DNA of 64,000 bases from HXMU1420-13 sp965249965 (GCA_965249965.1 OZ252262.1:2046001-2110000); one strand, 5' to 3'; shown: positions 1 to 9,617, counted from the stretch's first letter. Notes: generated by a model not told the origin, from the letters alone. Made by a program: numbers and translations.

Positions 1-125
1 TTAAATACCGGAGCTGTACCCGCAACTGTAAGTCTGAAATAAGTTGTAGTTCATATCTAACCACTGTCTGCCAATCGGTTGATGGGAAGGTAGCTGCAAC
101 CAGATAAGCCAGGAGACCTGCCAAC
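1..125 (+). promoter_or_regulatory. Cobalamin riboswitch, 5' part cut off by the window edge
   Basis: The segment carries the conserved cobalamin riboswitch blocks: GAGCTGTACCCGCAACTGTA near positions 12-31 and the B12-box-like AAGCCAGGAGACCTGCC at 106-122. The 5' paired elements lie outside the window. It sits about 90 bases upstream of a BtuB-like TonB receptor, the usual target of this riboswitch, so it should lower receptor expression when adenosyl- or other cobalamins are plentiful. Family knowledge gives the ligand; the sequence gives the motifs. Confidence 0.9.
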
Positions 126-214
126 ACATAATATCAAAGATTCTTCGGGCTAAAGAACTCTGCGACAGCAACTCAAACTAAATTTTGAGAAGCTGATTTT
201 ATTCATATCAAGAC

Positions 215-2068
215 ATGATTCGGTACATATTTATATTCGTACTTTTTGGTACAATATCTGCGAATTCGAAGGCACAAGTTTCGGATACTCTCTCTCTTGA
301 ACGCATTGTAGTTACTGCCTCTAAAGTTGAAACTACAGAGCGATTAACAACTAAAGTTGTTGATGTAGTTACTTTCCAGGAAATCCAACAGTCGGGAGCT
401 AACGATCTTTCACAGTTATTACAACTGCAAAATGGACTATTAATTAACGGTGCCAATTCCAATCCCGGTAAAGACAAGGCGGTTTATCTCAGAGGTGCTG
501 GGACTCAATACACAGTAATTCTACTGAATGGGTATCCAATTAGTGACCCATCTTCAGAAGGGGGGGCTTTTGATCTGCGATTACTACCTCTTTCAAATGT
601 GGAGCGCATCGAAATAGTGAAAGGAAGTATGTCAACATTGTACGGTTCCGACGCTATTGCTGGTGTAATTAATATTATCACCAAAAAACCGACAGCAGAA
701 GATTATACTGTTAATGGGCGAGTAGGTTTTGGTAGTTTTAATGATCAAAATTACGAACTAGGATTGTCGGGCACTGCAAGTGGAATAGGGTATTCTATTT
801 CAGGAGCGGTTAGAAACATCGATGGTATTTCTGATGCTGAGATTCCGGTTGGTGGAGCAGATTTTGATGATGATGGTTTCAGAAGAACGAATCTGTCTGC
901 CAATTTTGATATTCCGCTCTCTCAAAAAATCTCGATACTACCAAGTTTTAATTACGGCAATTTTGATGGACAATATGATAATGGTGCATTTACAGATGGA
1001 GCAAATGAATACACGGCAGATTTTATAAATATTGGAACCAGATTTGAATACAGCGGTGATGATCTTGTAGTAAAAGGCGGATTAAAGTTCACAGATACTG
1101 AACGTGAGTTTATAGATGATTTTGGTTCATTTAATCCCGAAGCCCAACTTTTGAACTCAGACGTCTTTGGATATTATACGATGGAGGGCGGGCATAGAAT
1201 GTTAGCAGGACTAAATTATCAAAAGCTCTCCTATCAACTTGATGCGACCGATGCCGACAACAATCTTATAAGTCCGTACTTATCGGCGACATTGTTTACA
1301 GATTTTGGTTTAAGTGGTGAGGTCGGGCTTCGTTTCAATCAACATTCAGAATTTGGCTCAAACCTTTCGTATAACCTTGCTCCGGTGTATAATGTTAGTG
1401 AGCATATAAAACTATTGGTATCTTACAGTACAGGATTTAAATCACCAACACTCAATGAGATGTTTGGTCCTTTTGGTTCTAATCCTGATTTGAAGCCTCA
1501 AAAAAGTGCAACATTTGATCTTGGAGGTAGCTTTTCGTTATTAGATAGAGCATTGAATGTACAGGTAACCTATTTCAATCGAACAGTGGATGACTTAATA
1601 CTCTATTCGAATGTTACCTTTGGGTACATTAATGCCGATGAGCAAGATGATCGAGGTGTTGAATTATCTATCGACTGGTTTAATCCGTTTTTTGAGTTAT
1701 CCACATTTTATAATTATTTAGATGGTAACAGAAAAACACCTGGTGGGGATGTCGATAATTTGTTGAGACGTCCATCACATAGTTTTGGGTTTAACGCCAC
1801 AAAAGTTATAGAAGACAAGTTGCTGGTTAATATAAGTGGTGACTTTATTGGAGAACGATCCGATCAGTTTTTTAATCCAGCCACATTTACAAGTTCTGAG
1901 GTAACGTTGGATTCATATACTCTGTTTAATCTTAGAGCCAGTTATCAATTCGATCAATTTTCATTGTATGGAGATTTGAAAAATATATTCGATACGAACT
2001 ATAATGAAGTGTACGGTTTTACTACACCTGGTAGAAATTTCAATATCGGGCTTAGATTTGAAATTTAA
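215..2068 (+). CDS. btuB: TonB-dependent outer membrane receptor, BtuB-like (vitamin B12 uptake)
   Basis: 617-residue outer membrane receptor. A signal peptide occupies about residues 1-20, followed by a TonB-box-like segment (SLERIVVTAS), a plug domain with the motifs LLNGYPISDPSSEGG and VERIEIVKGSMSTLYGSDA, then a C-terminal 22-strand beta-barrel ending in aromatic-rich strands and a final GLRFEI. Length and plug motifs fit BtuB/CirA-type receptors. The cobalamin riboswitch directly upstream makes a corrinoid the likely substrate. A strong hairpin terminator follows at 2105-2153, so the gene is probably monocistronic. A B12-dependent ribonucleotide reductase lies next on the same strand, giving a local use for the vitamin. 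Confidence 0.88.
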   Translation: MIRYIFIFVLFGTISANSKAQVSDTLSLERIVVTASKVETTERLTTKVVDVVTFQEIQQSGANDLSQLLQLQNGLLINGANSNPGKDKAVYLRGAGTQYTVILLNGYPISDPSSEGGAFDLRLLPLSNVERIEIVKGSMSTLYGSDAIAGVINIITKKPTAEDYTVNGRVGFGSFNDQNYELGLSGTASGIGYSISGAVRNIDGISDAEIPVGGADFDDDGFRRTNLSANFDIPLSQKISILPSFNYGNFDGQYDNGAFTDGANEYTADFINIGTRFEYSGDDLVVKGGLKFTDTEREFIDDFGSFNPEAQLLNSDVFGYYTMEGGHRMLAGLNYQKLSYQLDATDADNNLISPYLSATLFTDFGLSGEVGLRFNQHSEFGSNLSYNLAPVYNVSEHIKLLVSYSTGFKSPTLNEMFGPFGSNPDLKPQKSATFDLGGSFSLLDRALNVQVTYFNRTVDDLILYSNVTFGYINADEQDDRGVELSIDWFNPFFELSTFYNYLDGNRKTPGGDVDNLLRRPSHSFGFNATKVIEDKLLVNISGDFIGERSDQFFNPATFTSSEVTLDSYTLFNLRASYQFDQFSLYGDLKNIFDTNYNEVYGFTTPGRNFNIGLRFEI

Positions 2069-2104
2069 CTGTACTTAATAAGTAAGCTGGTTACTACCAA
2101 TCTT

Positions 2105-2153
2105 AGCCTCAGCAATCAAAATGGGCAATTCCATTATGCTGAGGCTTTTTTTT
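2105..2153 (+). terminator. Rho-independent terminator of btuB
   Basis: A perfect 10-bp inverted repeat (AGCCTCAGCA at 2105-2114, TGCTGAGGCT at 2137-2146) is followed by a run of T residues. It lies 37 bases after the btuB stop codon. Confidence 0.9.
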
Positions 2154-2199
2154 GTCTATTAGCATTGCTGAGGACTTAATCAGCTTTATAGATATTTGT

Positions 2200-2540
2200 T
2201 GAAAAAACTAAAATTTAAAATGAAAAAAAATTATATTTAATTACAGATATATTAATATAATATGTTAAATAAAATATATATTTATATAGAATAACAGGTG
2301 TATAAATTATTATTTATTGTTAATAATAAATATGTATCACGTTTTAGTTGTGGATAACTCAGACACTTAAAATAATAGAAAAAAACAAGGTTTAAATGTT
2401 TTTAAAGCTATATTTAGTACATGTTCTGATTTATAATCACAATAAGAATCAAAGAATAAATATAATTTAAAAAACGAAGACTCATGTTCGGAAATTTTAG
2501 GAAATTTTTAATGTGGATAAGTAATTGTATTTGTGGAAAA
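2200..2540. promoter_or_regulatory. AT-rich region with three DnaA-box-like sites upstream of nrdJ
   Basis: The gap from 2154 to 2555 holds no credible gene. About 2200-2345 is almost pure A/T. Two perfect TGTGGATAA sequences (complement TTATCCACA, the DnaA box) occur at 2349-2357 and 2512-2520, and a TTWTNCACA-type match, TGTGGAAAA, at 2532-2540. All three share one orientation. Either DnaA regulates the ribonucleotide reductase gene, as is known for E. coli nrdAB, or the region acts as an origin-like or DnaA-titrating site. The motifs are seen; both roles are inference. Confidence 0.5.
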
Positions 2541-2555
2541 GAAATGCAGATTTAA

Positions 2556-2587
2556 TTTGTGAGGAGGGGTTTGGGCGTATATCTTTG
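2556..2587 (+). promoter_or_regulatory. Bacteroidota-type promoter of nrdJ
   Basis: TTTG at 2556-2559 and TATCTTTG at 2580-2587 are 20 bases apart, matching the -33 TTTG / -7 TAnnTTTG promoter of Bacteroidota sigma factors. The transcript would start near 2594 and leave an untranslated leader of about 85 bases before the ATG at 2680. The last DnaA-box-like site ends only 15 bases upstream. Confidence 0.65.
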
Positions 2588-2679
2588 GTAGCACTTCTTT
2601 AGGAGTTTTGCCTCAATTATTCGGGGTCACTCACTGTACAATACGAAGGTTCAACAGAAATTATTACGGTTCTACGCCC

Positions 2680-5600
2680 ATGCAATTTACCCGCTTTTAT
2701 ACTAAGTCCGACTGGGACACACCTTATGACGAAATACCATTTGTAAGCCGAACATCGGAAATTAAAAACCCTGACGGATCACAAGTTTTCCATATGGAAA
2801 ACGTTCAGGTTCCAGAAAGTTGGTCTCAGGTTGCAACCGATATTATTGCACAAAAATATTTCAGAAAAGCAGGCGTGCCGGCAGTACTTAAAAAGGTAAG
2901 AGAAAAAGGGGTGCCAACCTGGCTTCAAAAGTCGGTAGCAGACGAAGCTGCTTTAAAAAATGTTGATGTTGAGGAGCGCTTTTCTCACGAAGTGGACAGC
3001 CGACAAGTATTCAGCAGATTAGCAGGTTGCTGGACATACTGGGGATGGAAAAACAAATATTTCGATACCGAAGAAGATGCAAAGGTTTTTTATGATGAAC
3101 TCTGCTACATGCTCGCTAATCAAATGGCAGCGCCAAATAGCCCACAATGGTTTAATACAGGTTTAAACTGGGCATACGGAATAAATGGGCCGGCGCAAGG
3201 GCATTATTATGTGGATGCTAAGACAGGAAAATTAACGCGTTCGAAAGATTCTTATACACACCCTCAGCCACATGCATGCTTTATCCAAAGCGTGGATGAT
3301 GATCTAGTGAATGAAGGTGGAATTATGGATCTCTGGGTTCGTGAAGCACGATTATTTAAGTATGGTTCGGGAACCGGTAGTAATTTCTCAATGATTCGAG
3401 GTGCTAACGAGCCATTGAGTGGTGGTGGCAAGTCTTCAGGACTCATGAGCTTTCTAAAAATTGGCGACCGCGCAGCCGGTGCGATCAAATCAGGTGGAAC
3501 AACGCGGCGTGCAGCAAAAATGGTTACGCTCGATCTTGACCATCCTGATATCGAAGAATACATCAGCTGGAAAGTTAAAGAAGAGCAAAAGGTGGCTGCA
3601 CTTGTAGCAGGATCTAAAATCACGCAAAAGCACCTTAAAGAAATTATCAAGTTATGCCACACCCCAGTTGAAATAGAGGGGCGCACGTTTAATGGCGCAA
3701 TGAGCCGTGATCCGCTAAAAAACAAAGAGCTTGGAAAAGTTATTCGCCAGGCTAAGCGCGATCAGGTGCCTTTAAATTATATCGAGCGAGTAATGCAGCT
3801 TGCAGCGCAGGGTTTTACCGATTTGGAATTCGAAACATACGATACCGATTGGAATTCTGAAGCGTATGCTACCGTAGCAGGTCAGAATTCAAACAACTCA
3901 GTACGAGTGCCAAATTCATTTATGAAGGCGGTAAAAGACAACAGCGAATTCAATTTATACTGGAGAGTTGAAAAGGAAAAAGCAGCTTTAGAAGGTCGTG
4001 AGCCAGAACCTTGTAAAACTCTGGAAGCAAACGATCTGTGGGATCAAATTGCGTATGCTGCATGGGCAAGTGCCGATCCCGGAACACAATATCACGATAC
4101 CATCAATGAATGGCACACGTGTCCTGAAGATGGAGAAATTCGGGCAAGCAATCCGTGTTCAGAATACATGTTTCTTGATAACACCGCATGTAATCTGGCC
4201 TCGCTAAACTTGATGAAATACTTCAAGGATGAGTCTTATAACGAATTTGATGTGGAGTCAATTCGGTTTGCAAGCCGCATTTGGACAACTGTCTTAGAAA
4301 TTTCTGTTTTGATGGCGCAATTCCCATCGAAAGAAATTGCTGAACTCTCTTATGTATTCCGCACTCTTGGGCTCGGATATGCAAATATTGGGGCGGCATT
4401 GATGGTTCAGGGAATACCATATGATTCTGACCAAGCGGCAGCAACAACGGGCGCAATCACTGCAATTATGCACATGAAAGCTTACGAAACCAGTGCAGAA
4501 CTTGCCGGCGAGCTTGGGGCTTTTTCGGGGTACGAAAAAAATAAAGAGCACATGCTGCGAGTGATGAGAAATCACCGCCGTGCAGCTTATAATGTTGATC
4601 CTGATCAATATGAGGGATTAACCGTTAAACCACTTGGTATAAATGCTGCAATTTGCCCAGACTACTTGTTAAAAGCAGCTCAGGAAACTTCTGATGCAGC
4701 TGTAGAATTGGGTGAGAAGAATGGATACCGAAATGCACAAGTTACTGTTCTTGCCCCAACCGGAACCATTGGTTTGGTGATGGATTGCGATACAACGGGT
4801 ATTGAACCGGATTTTGCCTTGGTGAAGTTCAAGAAACTTGCGGGCGGCGGATACTTCAAAATTATCAATAACAGTGTGCCATCTGCGCTTAAAAACCTAG
4901 GATATTCTCCCAAAGAATCAGAGGCGATCATCAATTATGCAAAGGGAGCAGCTTCGTTGGAAGGGTGCCCGCATATCAATCCTGAAACACTTGCCGCGAA
5001 AGGCTTTACACAGGATAAAATTGATGCTATCGAAGCAGCATTACCTAGTAGTTTTGATATCAAGTTTGCATTTAATCAGTTCACTTTAGGCGAAGATTTT
5101 TGTAAAAACGTTCTTGGAATTACCGATGAGCAATTATCGGATTTTTCCTTCGATATGTTGAAGCATCTTGGGTTTAAGAAAGATCAGATTCAGGCAGCAA
5201 ACGATTATGTTTGTGGAACAATGACGGTTGAAGGCGCTCCCTATTTGAAAGATGAACATCTTGCAGTATTCGATTGTGCCAACAAATGCGGTCGTATCGG
5301 TACACGTTACATCTCAGCATCTGGTCACATCAAAATGATGGCTGCAGCACAGCCATTCTTGTCCGGCGCTATTTCAAAAACCATCAACTTGCCAAACGAG
5401 GCAACGGTTGAGGACATGAAAGATGCATACATGATGTCGTGGGAAATGATGTTGAAAGCTAATGCACTTTATCGTGATGGCTCTAAGCTAAGTCAGCCTC
5501 TTAACAGTATGGCAGATGTATTTGAGGAACTCGAGGAGGAAGAGGTTATTGGTGATCCTGCGGTTGCTGTAGCTCAGGACAAGGTGGTTGAAATTGCAGA

Positions 5601-6276
5601 GCGGATCATCACCAAATATGTCGCTCGGCGCCAACGATTACCATTCCGCCGTGAAGGATATACGCAAAAAGTGAAAATCGGTGGACAGAGTGTTTATTTA
5701 AGAACCGGTGAGTACGAACAGGGTCAACTTGGTGAGATCTTCATCGATATGCATCGTGAAGGTGCAGCTTTCAGAAGCTTGTTGAATTGTTTTGCCATTT
5801 CGATTTCCCTTGGTTTACAGCATGGAGTTCCATTAGAAGAATTTGTGGATGCCTTTGTTTTTACCAAATTCGAGCCAAGTGGTATGGTTAATGGAAATCC
5901 GCATGTGAAAATGAGTACGTCGGTGATCGATTATATCTTCCGTGAATTGGCCGTCACCTACCTTGGTCGAGAAGATTTAGCTCATGTACCGGCTGATCAA
6001 ATTACAACACGTGATTTACGCCCATTAGAGGATGAAGAACCGGTTGCAGCAGTTGCACCTGCACCAGCTCCGGTTGCTGCACCTGTGGCACCAGGCGAAC
6101 CCGCAGCACCTGCACCTGTTGCAAAAGCTACATCCAGCTATGAAAGCGAGTATGATAAAGCCAAGCAATTGGGATACACCGGTGATGCGTGCCCGGAATG
6201 TGGTAGCATGACCATGGTTCGAAATGGAACATGTATGAAATGTATTACATGCGGCTCAACCTCAGGTTGCAGTTAA
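2680..6276 (+). CDS. nrdJ: Adenosylcobalamin-dependent (class II) ribonucleoside-diphosphate reductase
   Basis: Reduces ribonucleotides to deoxyribonucleotides using adenosylcobalamin as radical source. The sequence shows NSPQWFNTG, the catalytic-barrel motif NPCSEYMFLDNTACNLASLNL, the C-terminal active-site and substrate-binding region, and a terminal Cys-rich tail (CPECGS, CMKCITCGS) that can recycle the active-site disulfide. An Ala/Pro-rich linker precedes the tail. I chose ATG 2680 (1198 residues). An upstream in-frame TTG at 2608 would add 24 unlikely residues inside the presumed leader. No class I small subunit is nearby, so this is a stand-alone class II enzyme. Regulation by DnaA is suggested by the sites upstream. 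Confidence 0.95.
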   Translation: MQFTRFYTKSDWDTPYDEIPFVSRTSEIKNPDGSQVFHMENVQVPESWSQVATDIIAQKYFRKAGVPAVLKKVREKGVPTWLQKSVADEAALKNVDVEERFSHEVDSRQVFSRLAGCWTYWGWKNKYFDTEEDAKVFYDELCYMLANQMAAPNSPQWFNTGLNWAYGINGPAQGHYYVDAKTGKLTRSKDSYTHPQPHACFIQSVDDDLVNEGGIMDLWVREARLFKYGSGTGSNFSMIRGANEPLSGGGKSSGLMSFLKIGDRAAGAIKSGGTTRRAAKMVTLDLDHPDIEEYISWKVKEEQKVAALVAGSKITQKHLKEIIKLCHTPVEIEGRTFNGAMSRDPLKNKELGKVIRQAKRDQVPLNYIERVMQLAAQGFTDLEFETYDTDWNSEAYATVAGQNSNNSVRVPNSFMKAVKDNSEFNLYWRVEKEKAALEGREPEPCKTLEANDLWDQIAYAAWASADPGTQYHDTINEWHTCPEDGEIRASNPCSEYMFLDNTACNLASLNLMKYFKDESYNEFDVESIRFASRIWTTVLEISVLMAQFPSKEIAELSYVFRTLGLGYANIGAALMVQGIPYDSDQAAATTGAITAIMHMKAYETSAELAGELGAFSGYEKNKEHMLRVMRNHRRAAYNVDPDQYEGLTVKPLGINAAICPDYLLKAAQETSDAAVELGEKNGYRNAQVTVLAPTGTIGLVMDCDTTGIEPDFALVKFKKLAGGGYFKIINNSVPSALKNLGYSPKESEAIINYAKGAASLEGCPHINPETLAAKGFTQDKIDAIEAALPSSFDIKFAFNQFTLGEDFCKNVLGITDEQLSDFSFDMLKHLGFKKDQIQAANDYVCGTMTVEGAPYLKDEHLAVFDCANKCGRIGTRYISASGHIKMMAAAQPFLSGAISKTINLPNEATVEDMKDAYMMSWEMMLKANALYRDGSKLSQPLNSMADVFEELEEEEVIGDPAVAVAQDKVVEIAERIITKYVARRQRLPFRREGYTQKVKIGGQSVYLRTGEYEQGQLGEIFIDMHREGAAFRSLLNCFAISISLGLQHGVPLEEFVDAFVFTKFEPSGMVNGNPHVKMSTSVIDYIFRELAVTYLGREDLAHVPADQITTRDLRPLEDEEPVAAVAPAPAPVAAPVAPGEPAAPAPVAKATSSYESEYDKAKQLGYTGDACPECGSMTMVRNGTCMKCITCGSTSGCS

Positions 6277-6360
6277 ATATCATCTGATTGAAGGAGCCTG
6301 CGCTTGTCGAAGGCCCTTTTTTAATTCTTCAGGATTTCTTTCATGGAGAAACAGGATAAG

Positions 6361-6393
6361 CCCTGATTGGTTGAACACCAATCGGGGTTTTTT
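6361..6393. terminator. Terminator between nrdJ and the VOC gene
   Basis: CCCTGATTGGT (6361-6371) pairs with ACCAATCGGGG (6377-6387) apart from one G-T pair, followed by six T residues. It closes the rightward nrdJ transcript. A weaker GGAGCC...GGCCC hairpin with a T-run lies before it at about 6291-6322. Confidence 0.85.
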
Positions 6394-6799
6394 ATTTAGG
6401 CATCTTTTCCCAATCCATAAATGCAATATTCCAGCGATGGCCATCCAAATCCTGGAAGCCCATGCCGTACATCCAGCCAGCCCATATTTCTGGTCCGGCA
6501 AAGATGGTACCACCGGCTAATTGTACTTTCTCTGCAAGTTCGTCCACTTCTTCTTTGGTTGAGGCTTCCATCGAAATCAACATTTCCGCTGATTTAGAAA
6601 GATCTGCCACTTTAGACTGAGTGAATTGTTCGAATTCCGGGTGACTAAACATCATCACCTGAACATTATTAGCCCCCAAATAAATACCGAACATCGTAGA
6701 GGATTCATTTTCTACAAAAGATGCACCAAGCTGTTCAAAAAAAGCTTTAGATCGTTCTATGTTTTTAACCGGAAGATTGAACCAGGCTGACTTTGTCAT
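6392..6799 (-). CDS. VOC family (glyoxalase/bleomycin-resistance fold) protein
   Basis: 135-residue protein of the vicinal oxygen chelate superfamily: KSAWFNLPVKNIERSKAFFEQLG at the start, a central EVDELAEKVQLAGGTI helix, and a closing GFQDLDGHRWNI motif. These are the paired beta-alpha-beta-beta-beta modules with the usual acidic/His metal-ligand positions. The best resemblance is to the PhnB/glyoxalase-like group of uncharacterised enzymes; substrate unknown. It converges with nrdJ, is separated from it by a terminator, and diverges from the next gene at 6872. Confidence 0.8.
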   Translation of the reverse strand: MTKSAWFNLPVKNIERSKAFFEQLGASFVENESSTMFGIYLGANNVQVMMFSHPEFEQFTQSKVADLSKSAEMLISMEASTKEEVDELAEKVQLAGGTIFAGPEIWAGWMYGMGFQDLDGHRWNIAFMDWEKMPK

Positions 6800-6871
6800 T
6801 TTATTATTGGAATTGGGTTGGATTCATTATCATCAAACAAATAAAATCTGGGTTAATAAAAAAGGGGAATA

Positions 6872-7534
6872 ATGAGTAAAGCACTACAACTCGCATTTGA
6901 AGAACTAGGGGTTAAAGAAATTGCCGGTTCACAACATGAATCACGCATATTGCAATACGCAGATGAATCCGGGATGGGATCGATTAATGACGATGAAACA
7001 CCCTGGTGCAGCGTTTTTGCCAATTGGATTTGTACAAAGCTGGATTTACCGAAAAGCGGAAAACCAAATGCCCGTTCCTGGGTTAATGTGGGTAAAACAA
7101 CTCATCAGCCGAAACCGGGTGATATTGTAGTTTTTTGGCGCGAAAGTATTACTTCATGGAAAGGTCATGTAGGATTTTATTTGGGGCATTCACCCGATCA
7201 ATCTAAAATTTTCTGTTTAGGTGGAAATCAGGGAAACGAGGTTAGCATTGCACCATATGATGCAGCAAAAGTACTGCGTTTTCAGGTGATAGAAGGTTTG
7301 CCACCTGCCGGAGTACCCGAGCCAACCCTTCGTGAAGGGAGCAAAGGCGAGGAAGTTGTGAAACTGCAAATCGCACTCAATCAAAAAGGATATAATTGCG
7401 GCGATCCAGACGGTGATTTTGGGCAAAAAACCATAAAAGCACTTATGCATTTTCAAGCTGATAATCGCCTGACCATGGACGGGGTTTATGGCAATGGCTC
7501 AAAAAGAGTACTCGAAGTGTTGATGCAGGAGTAA
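6872..7534 (+). CDS. TIGR02594-type NlpC/P60-like (CHAP-like) peptidase with C-terminal peptidoglycan-binding domain
   Basis: 220 residues. The N-terminal part resembles the TIGR02594 family: TPWCSVFANWIC supplies the likely catalytic Cys, KPGDIVVFWR and KGHVGFYLG the downstream strands and His. Residues about 152-218 form a PG_binding_1 domain (LREGSKGEEVVKLQIALNQKG ... DGDFGQKTIKALMHFQ). There is no signal peptide, which is typical of phage-type endolysins or of proteins exported another way. No phage genes are near. Probably a cell-wall amidase or endopeptidase; not part of an obvious operon. Confidence 0.8.
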   Translation: MSKALQLAFEELGVKEIAGSQHESRILQYADESGMGSINDDETPWCSVFANWICTKLDLPKSGKPNARSWVNVGKTTHQPKPGDIVVFWRESITSWKGHVGFYLGHSPDQSKIFCLGGNQGNEVSIAPYDAAKVLRFQVIEGLPPAGVPEPTLREGSKGEEVVKLQIALNQKGYNCGDPDGDFGQKTIKALMHFQADNRLTMDGVYGNGSKRVLEVLMQE

Positions 7535-7590
7535 ATGAGGTTTGCGCCAATCCTCTAAAAATCAGATACTCTGTAAAATTTGGAGGTACA

Positions 7591-7854
7591 ATGAGTGATC
7601 GAGATCTGAAAGGATATTGGCGGAAAAACCTGAAATATCTGAGTATTCTTTTATCGATTTGGTTTATCGTTTCTTATGGGTTTGGAATTCTTTTGGCTCC
7701 CACGCTTAATGAAATCAGATTCGCAGGATTCAAACTTGGTTTTTGGTTTGCCCAACAGGGATCGATCTATGTATTTGTAGTTTTGATCTTCGTGTATGTT
7801 TACCTCATGAATCGCCTGGATAAGGAATTTGGTGTAAGTGAGGAGGAAGCCTGA
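7591..7854 (+). CDS. DUF4212 small membrane subunit of a sodium:solute symporter
   Basis: 87 residues with two membrane segments (about 18-38 and 55-75) and the short N-terminal RDLKGYWRKNLKYL motif typical of DUF4212 proteins. These are encoded immediately before SSS-family transporters. The stop codon overlaps the start of the symporter gene (ATGA-type, last base shared at 7854), so translation is probably coupled. It likely stabilises or modulates the large subunit; its exact role is not established. Confidence 0.88.
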   Translation: MSDRDLKGYWRKNLKYLSILLSIWFIVSYGFGILLAPTLNEIRFAGFKLGFWFAQQGSIYVFVVLIFVYVYLMNRLDKEFGVSEEEA

Positions 7855-9617
7855 TGGACGTACAAGTTTGGACGTATTTATTAGTCGGGATCACATTTGC
7901 AATATATATTGGTATCGCATTTTGGTCGAAGGCAGCTTCAACGAGTGAGTTTTATGTAGCTGAGGGTAGCGTAAACCCACTCACCAATGGAATGGCCACG
8001 GCAGCAGATTGGATGTCGGCTGCGTCTTTTCTTTCGATGGCCGGTTTGATTTCATTTATGGGCTACGATGGCACGGTGTATCTCATGGGCTGGACGGGAG
8101 GTTATGTGCTTTTGGCTTTGACACTCGCTCCTTATCTAAGAAAGTTTGGGAAATTCACCGTTCCTGATTTTATCGGCGATCGATATTATTCGCAAATCGC
8201 GCGTACTGTTGCTGTTATTTGTGCTTTGATTGTTTCCTTCACCTATGTAGCCGGACAAATGCGAGGCGTTGGATTGGTATTCTCGAAATTTCTGGAAGTG
8301 GATATTTTCTGGGGTGTGGTTATCGGAATGGCTATTGTATTTTTCTATGCCGTTTTGGGAGGCATGAAAGGAATCACTTATACACAAGTCGCACAATATT
8401 GTGTGCTCATTTTTGCCTTTATGGTCCCGGCTTTTTTCATATCGATGCAGCTCACGGGAAGCCCCATTCCGCAAATCGGATTTGGCTCGACGTTGAATGA
8501 TGGTTCCGGAATGTATTTACTTGATAAGTTGGATCAATTACATACTGAGCTCGGTTTTGCAGAGTATACCTCAGGTACTAAGAGTATGCAGGACGTGTTT
8601 TTCATCACTGTTGCCTTGATGGTCGGGACTGCAGGGCTGCCACATGTAATCGTGCGTTTTTTCACCGTTCCAAAGGTAAAGGATGCCAGAATATCGGTAG
8701 GATATGCACTTATTTTTATCGCCATTTTATACACCACAGCACCAGCAATTGCTGTTTTTTCTCGAACCAATCTAATCGAAACTGTAAGTGAGCAGCCTTA
8801 TGAAGCAATGCCGGAATGGTTTAATACCTGGGAAGAAACCGGGCTTCTGGCCTGGGTGGACAAAAACGACGATGGGTTAATAAATTATCGCCCGGGAGCA
8901 GCCATCGAAGGAGCTCCAAGTATTGTCCGGGAGAATGGAGAAATAGTTCGCGGTGAACTTGGCGAACCCTTATTGAATAATTTTCAAACAGAAAGTGAAA
9001 ATGAACTTTATGTAGATCGAGACATTATGGTGTTGGCTAATCCGGAGATTGCCAATTTGCCTAATTGGGTAGCTGCTCTGGTTGCAGCTGGTGGCCTAGC
9101 TGCTGCTTTATCAACAGCCGCGGGACTCCTTTTAGTTATTTCAACAGCTGTTAGTCATGATCTTATCAAAAAGCAGATTAATCCATCAATTTCAGATAAA
9201 GATGAATTAAAATATGCGAGAATTGCGGCCGCAGCGGCTGTGGTAGTTGCAGGATATTTTGGAATAAATCCGCCTGGATTTGTGGCCGAAGTTGTAGCCA
9301 TTGCCTTTGGCTTGGCGGCTGCTTCGTTTTTCCCCGCCATTGTACTTGGGATATTCTATAAACGCATGAATCGCGAAGGAGCTATTGCCGGAATGGTAGC
9401 AGGGCTATTATTCACCCTAAGCTACATTGTGTTTTTTAAGATTTTATTTCCCGAGGTTAATAATCCGGAGAATTGGTGGTTTGGCATTTCGCCGGAAGGA
9501 TTTGGAACTCTTGGAATGTTGGTAAATCTGGCCGTTTCCTTTGCAATTGGGATGATTTATCCAGCACCTCCTGAGGAAGTTCAGGAGATGGTGGAGTCGA
9601 TTCGCTATCCGAAGTAG
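7854..9617 (+). CDS. Sodium:solute symporter, VC_2705/ActP-like (probably acetate or another monocarboxylate)
   Basis: 587-residue SSS-family permease with about 13 membrane segments. It begins with the FYVAEGSVNPLTNGMATAADWMSAASFLSM region that contains the sodium-site helix, and has GGLAAALSTAAGLLLVISTA later. A soluble loop of about 100 residues around 310-400 carries an EF-hand-like DKNDDGLINY stretch. Partnering with DUF4212 places it in the subfamily often annotated as cation/acetate symporters. The substrate is inferred from the family, not shown here. Confidence 0.88.
   Translation: MDVQVWTYLLVGITFAIYIGIAFWSKAASTSEFYVAEGSVNPLTNGMATAADWMSAASFLSMAGLISFMGYDGTVYLMGWTGGYVLLALTLAPYLRKFGKFTVPDFIGDRYYSQIARTVAVICALIVSFTYVAGQMRGVGLVFSKFLEVDIFWGVVIGMAIVFFYAVLGGMKGITYTQVAQYCVLIFAFMVPAFFISMQLTGSPIPQIGFGSTLNDGSGMYLLDKLDQLHTELGFAEYTSGTKSMQDVFFITVALMVGTAGLPHVIVRFFTVPKVKDARISVGYALIFIAILYTTAPAIAVFSRTNLIETVSEQPYEAMPEWFNTWEETGLLAWVDKNDDGLINYRPGAAIEGAPSIVRENGEIVRGELGEPLLNNFQTESENELYVDRDIMVLANPEIANLPNWVAALVAAGGLAAALSTAAGLLLVISTAVSHDLIKKQINPSISDKDELKYARIAAAAAVVVAGYFGINPPGFVAEVVAIAFGLAAASFFPAIVLGIFYKRMNREGAIAGMVAGLLFTLSYIVFFKILFPEVNNPENWWFGISPEGFGTLGMLVNLAVSFAIGMIYPAPPEEVQEMVESIRYPK

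Noticed and set aside
2154..2555. Possible small genes in the AT-rich region before nrdJ
   Set aside because: Only short frames with extreme A/T bias are present; none has a start signal or protein-like composition.
3264..3725. 153-codon antisense frame within nrdJ
   Set aside because: Complete shadow of a conserved gene; no independent evidence.
6872..7534. Prophage remnant suggested by the endolysin-like protein
   Set aside because: No holin, capsid, tail or integrase genes are adjacent; the neighbours are ordinary core genes.
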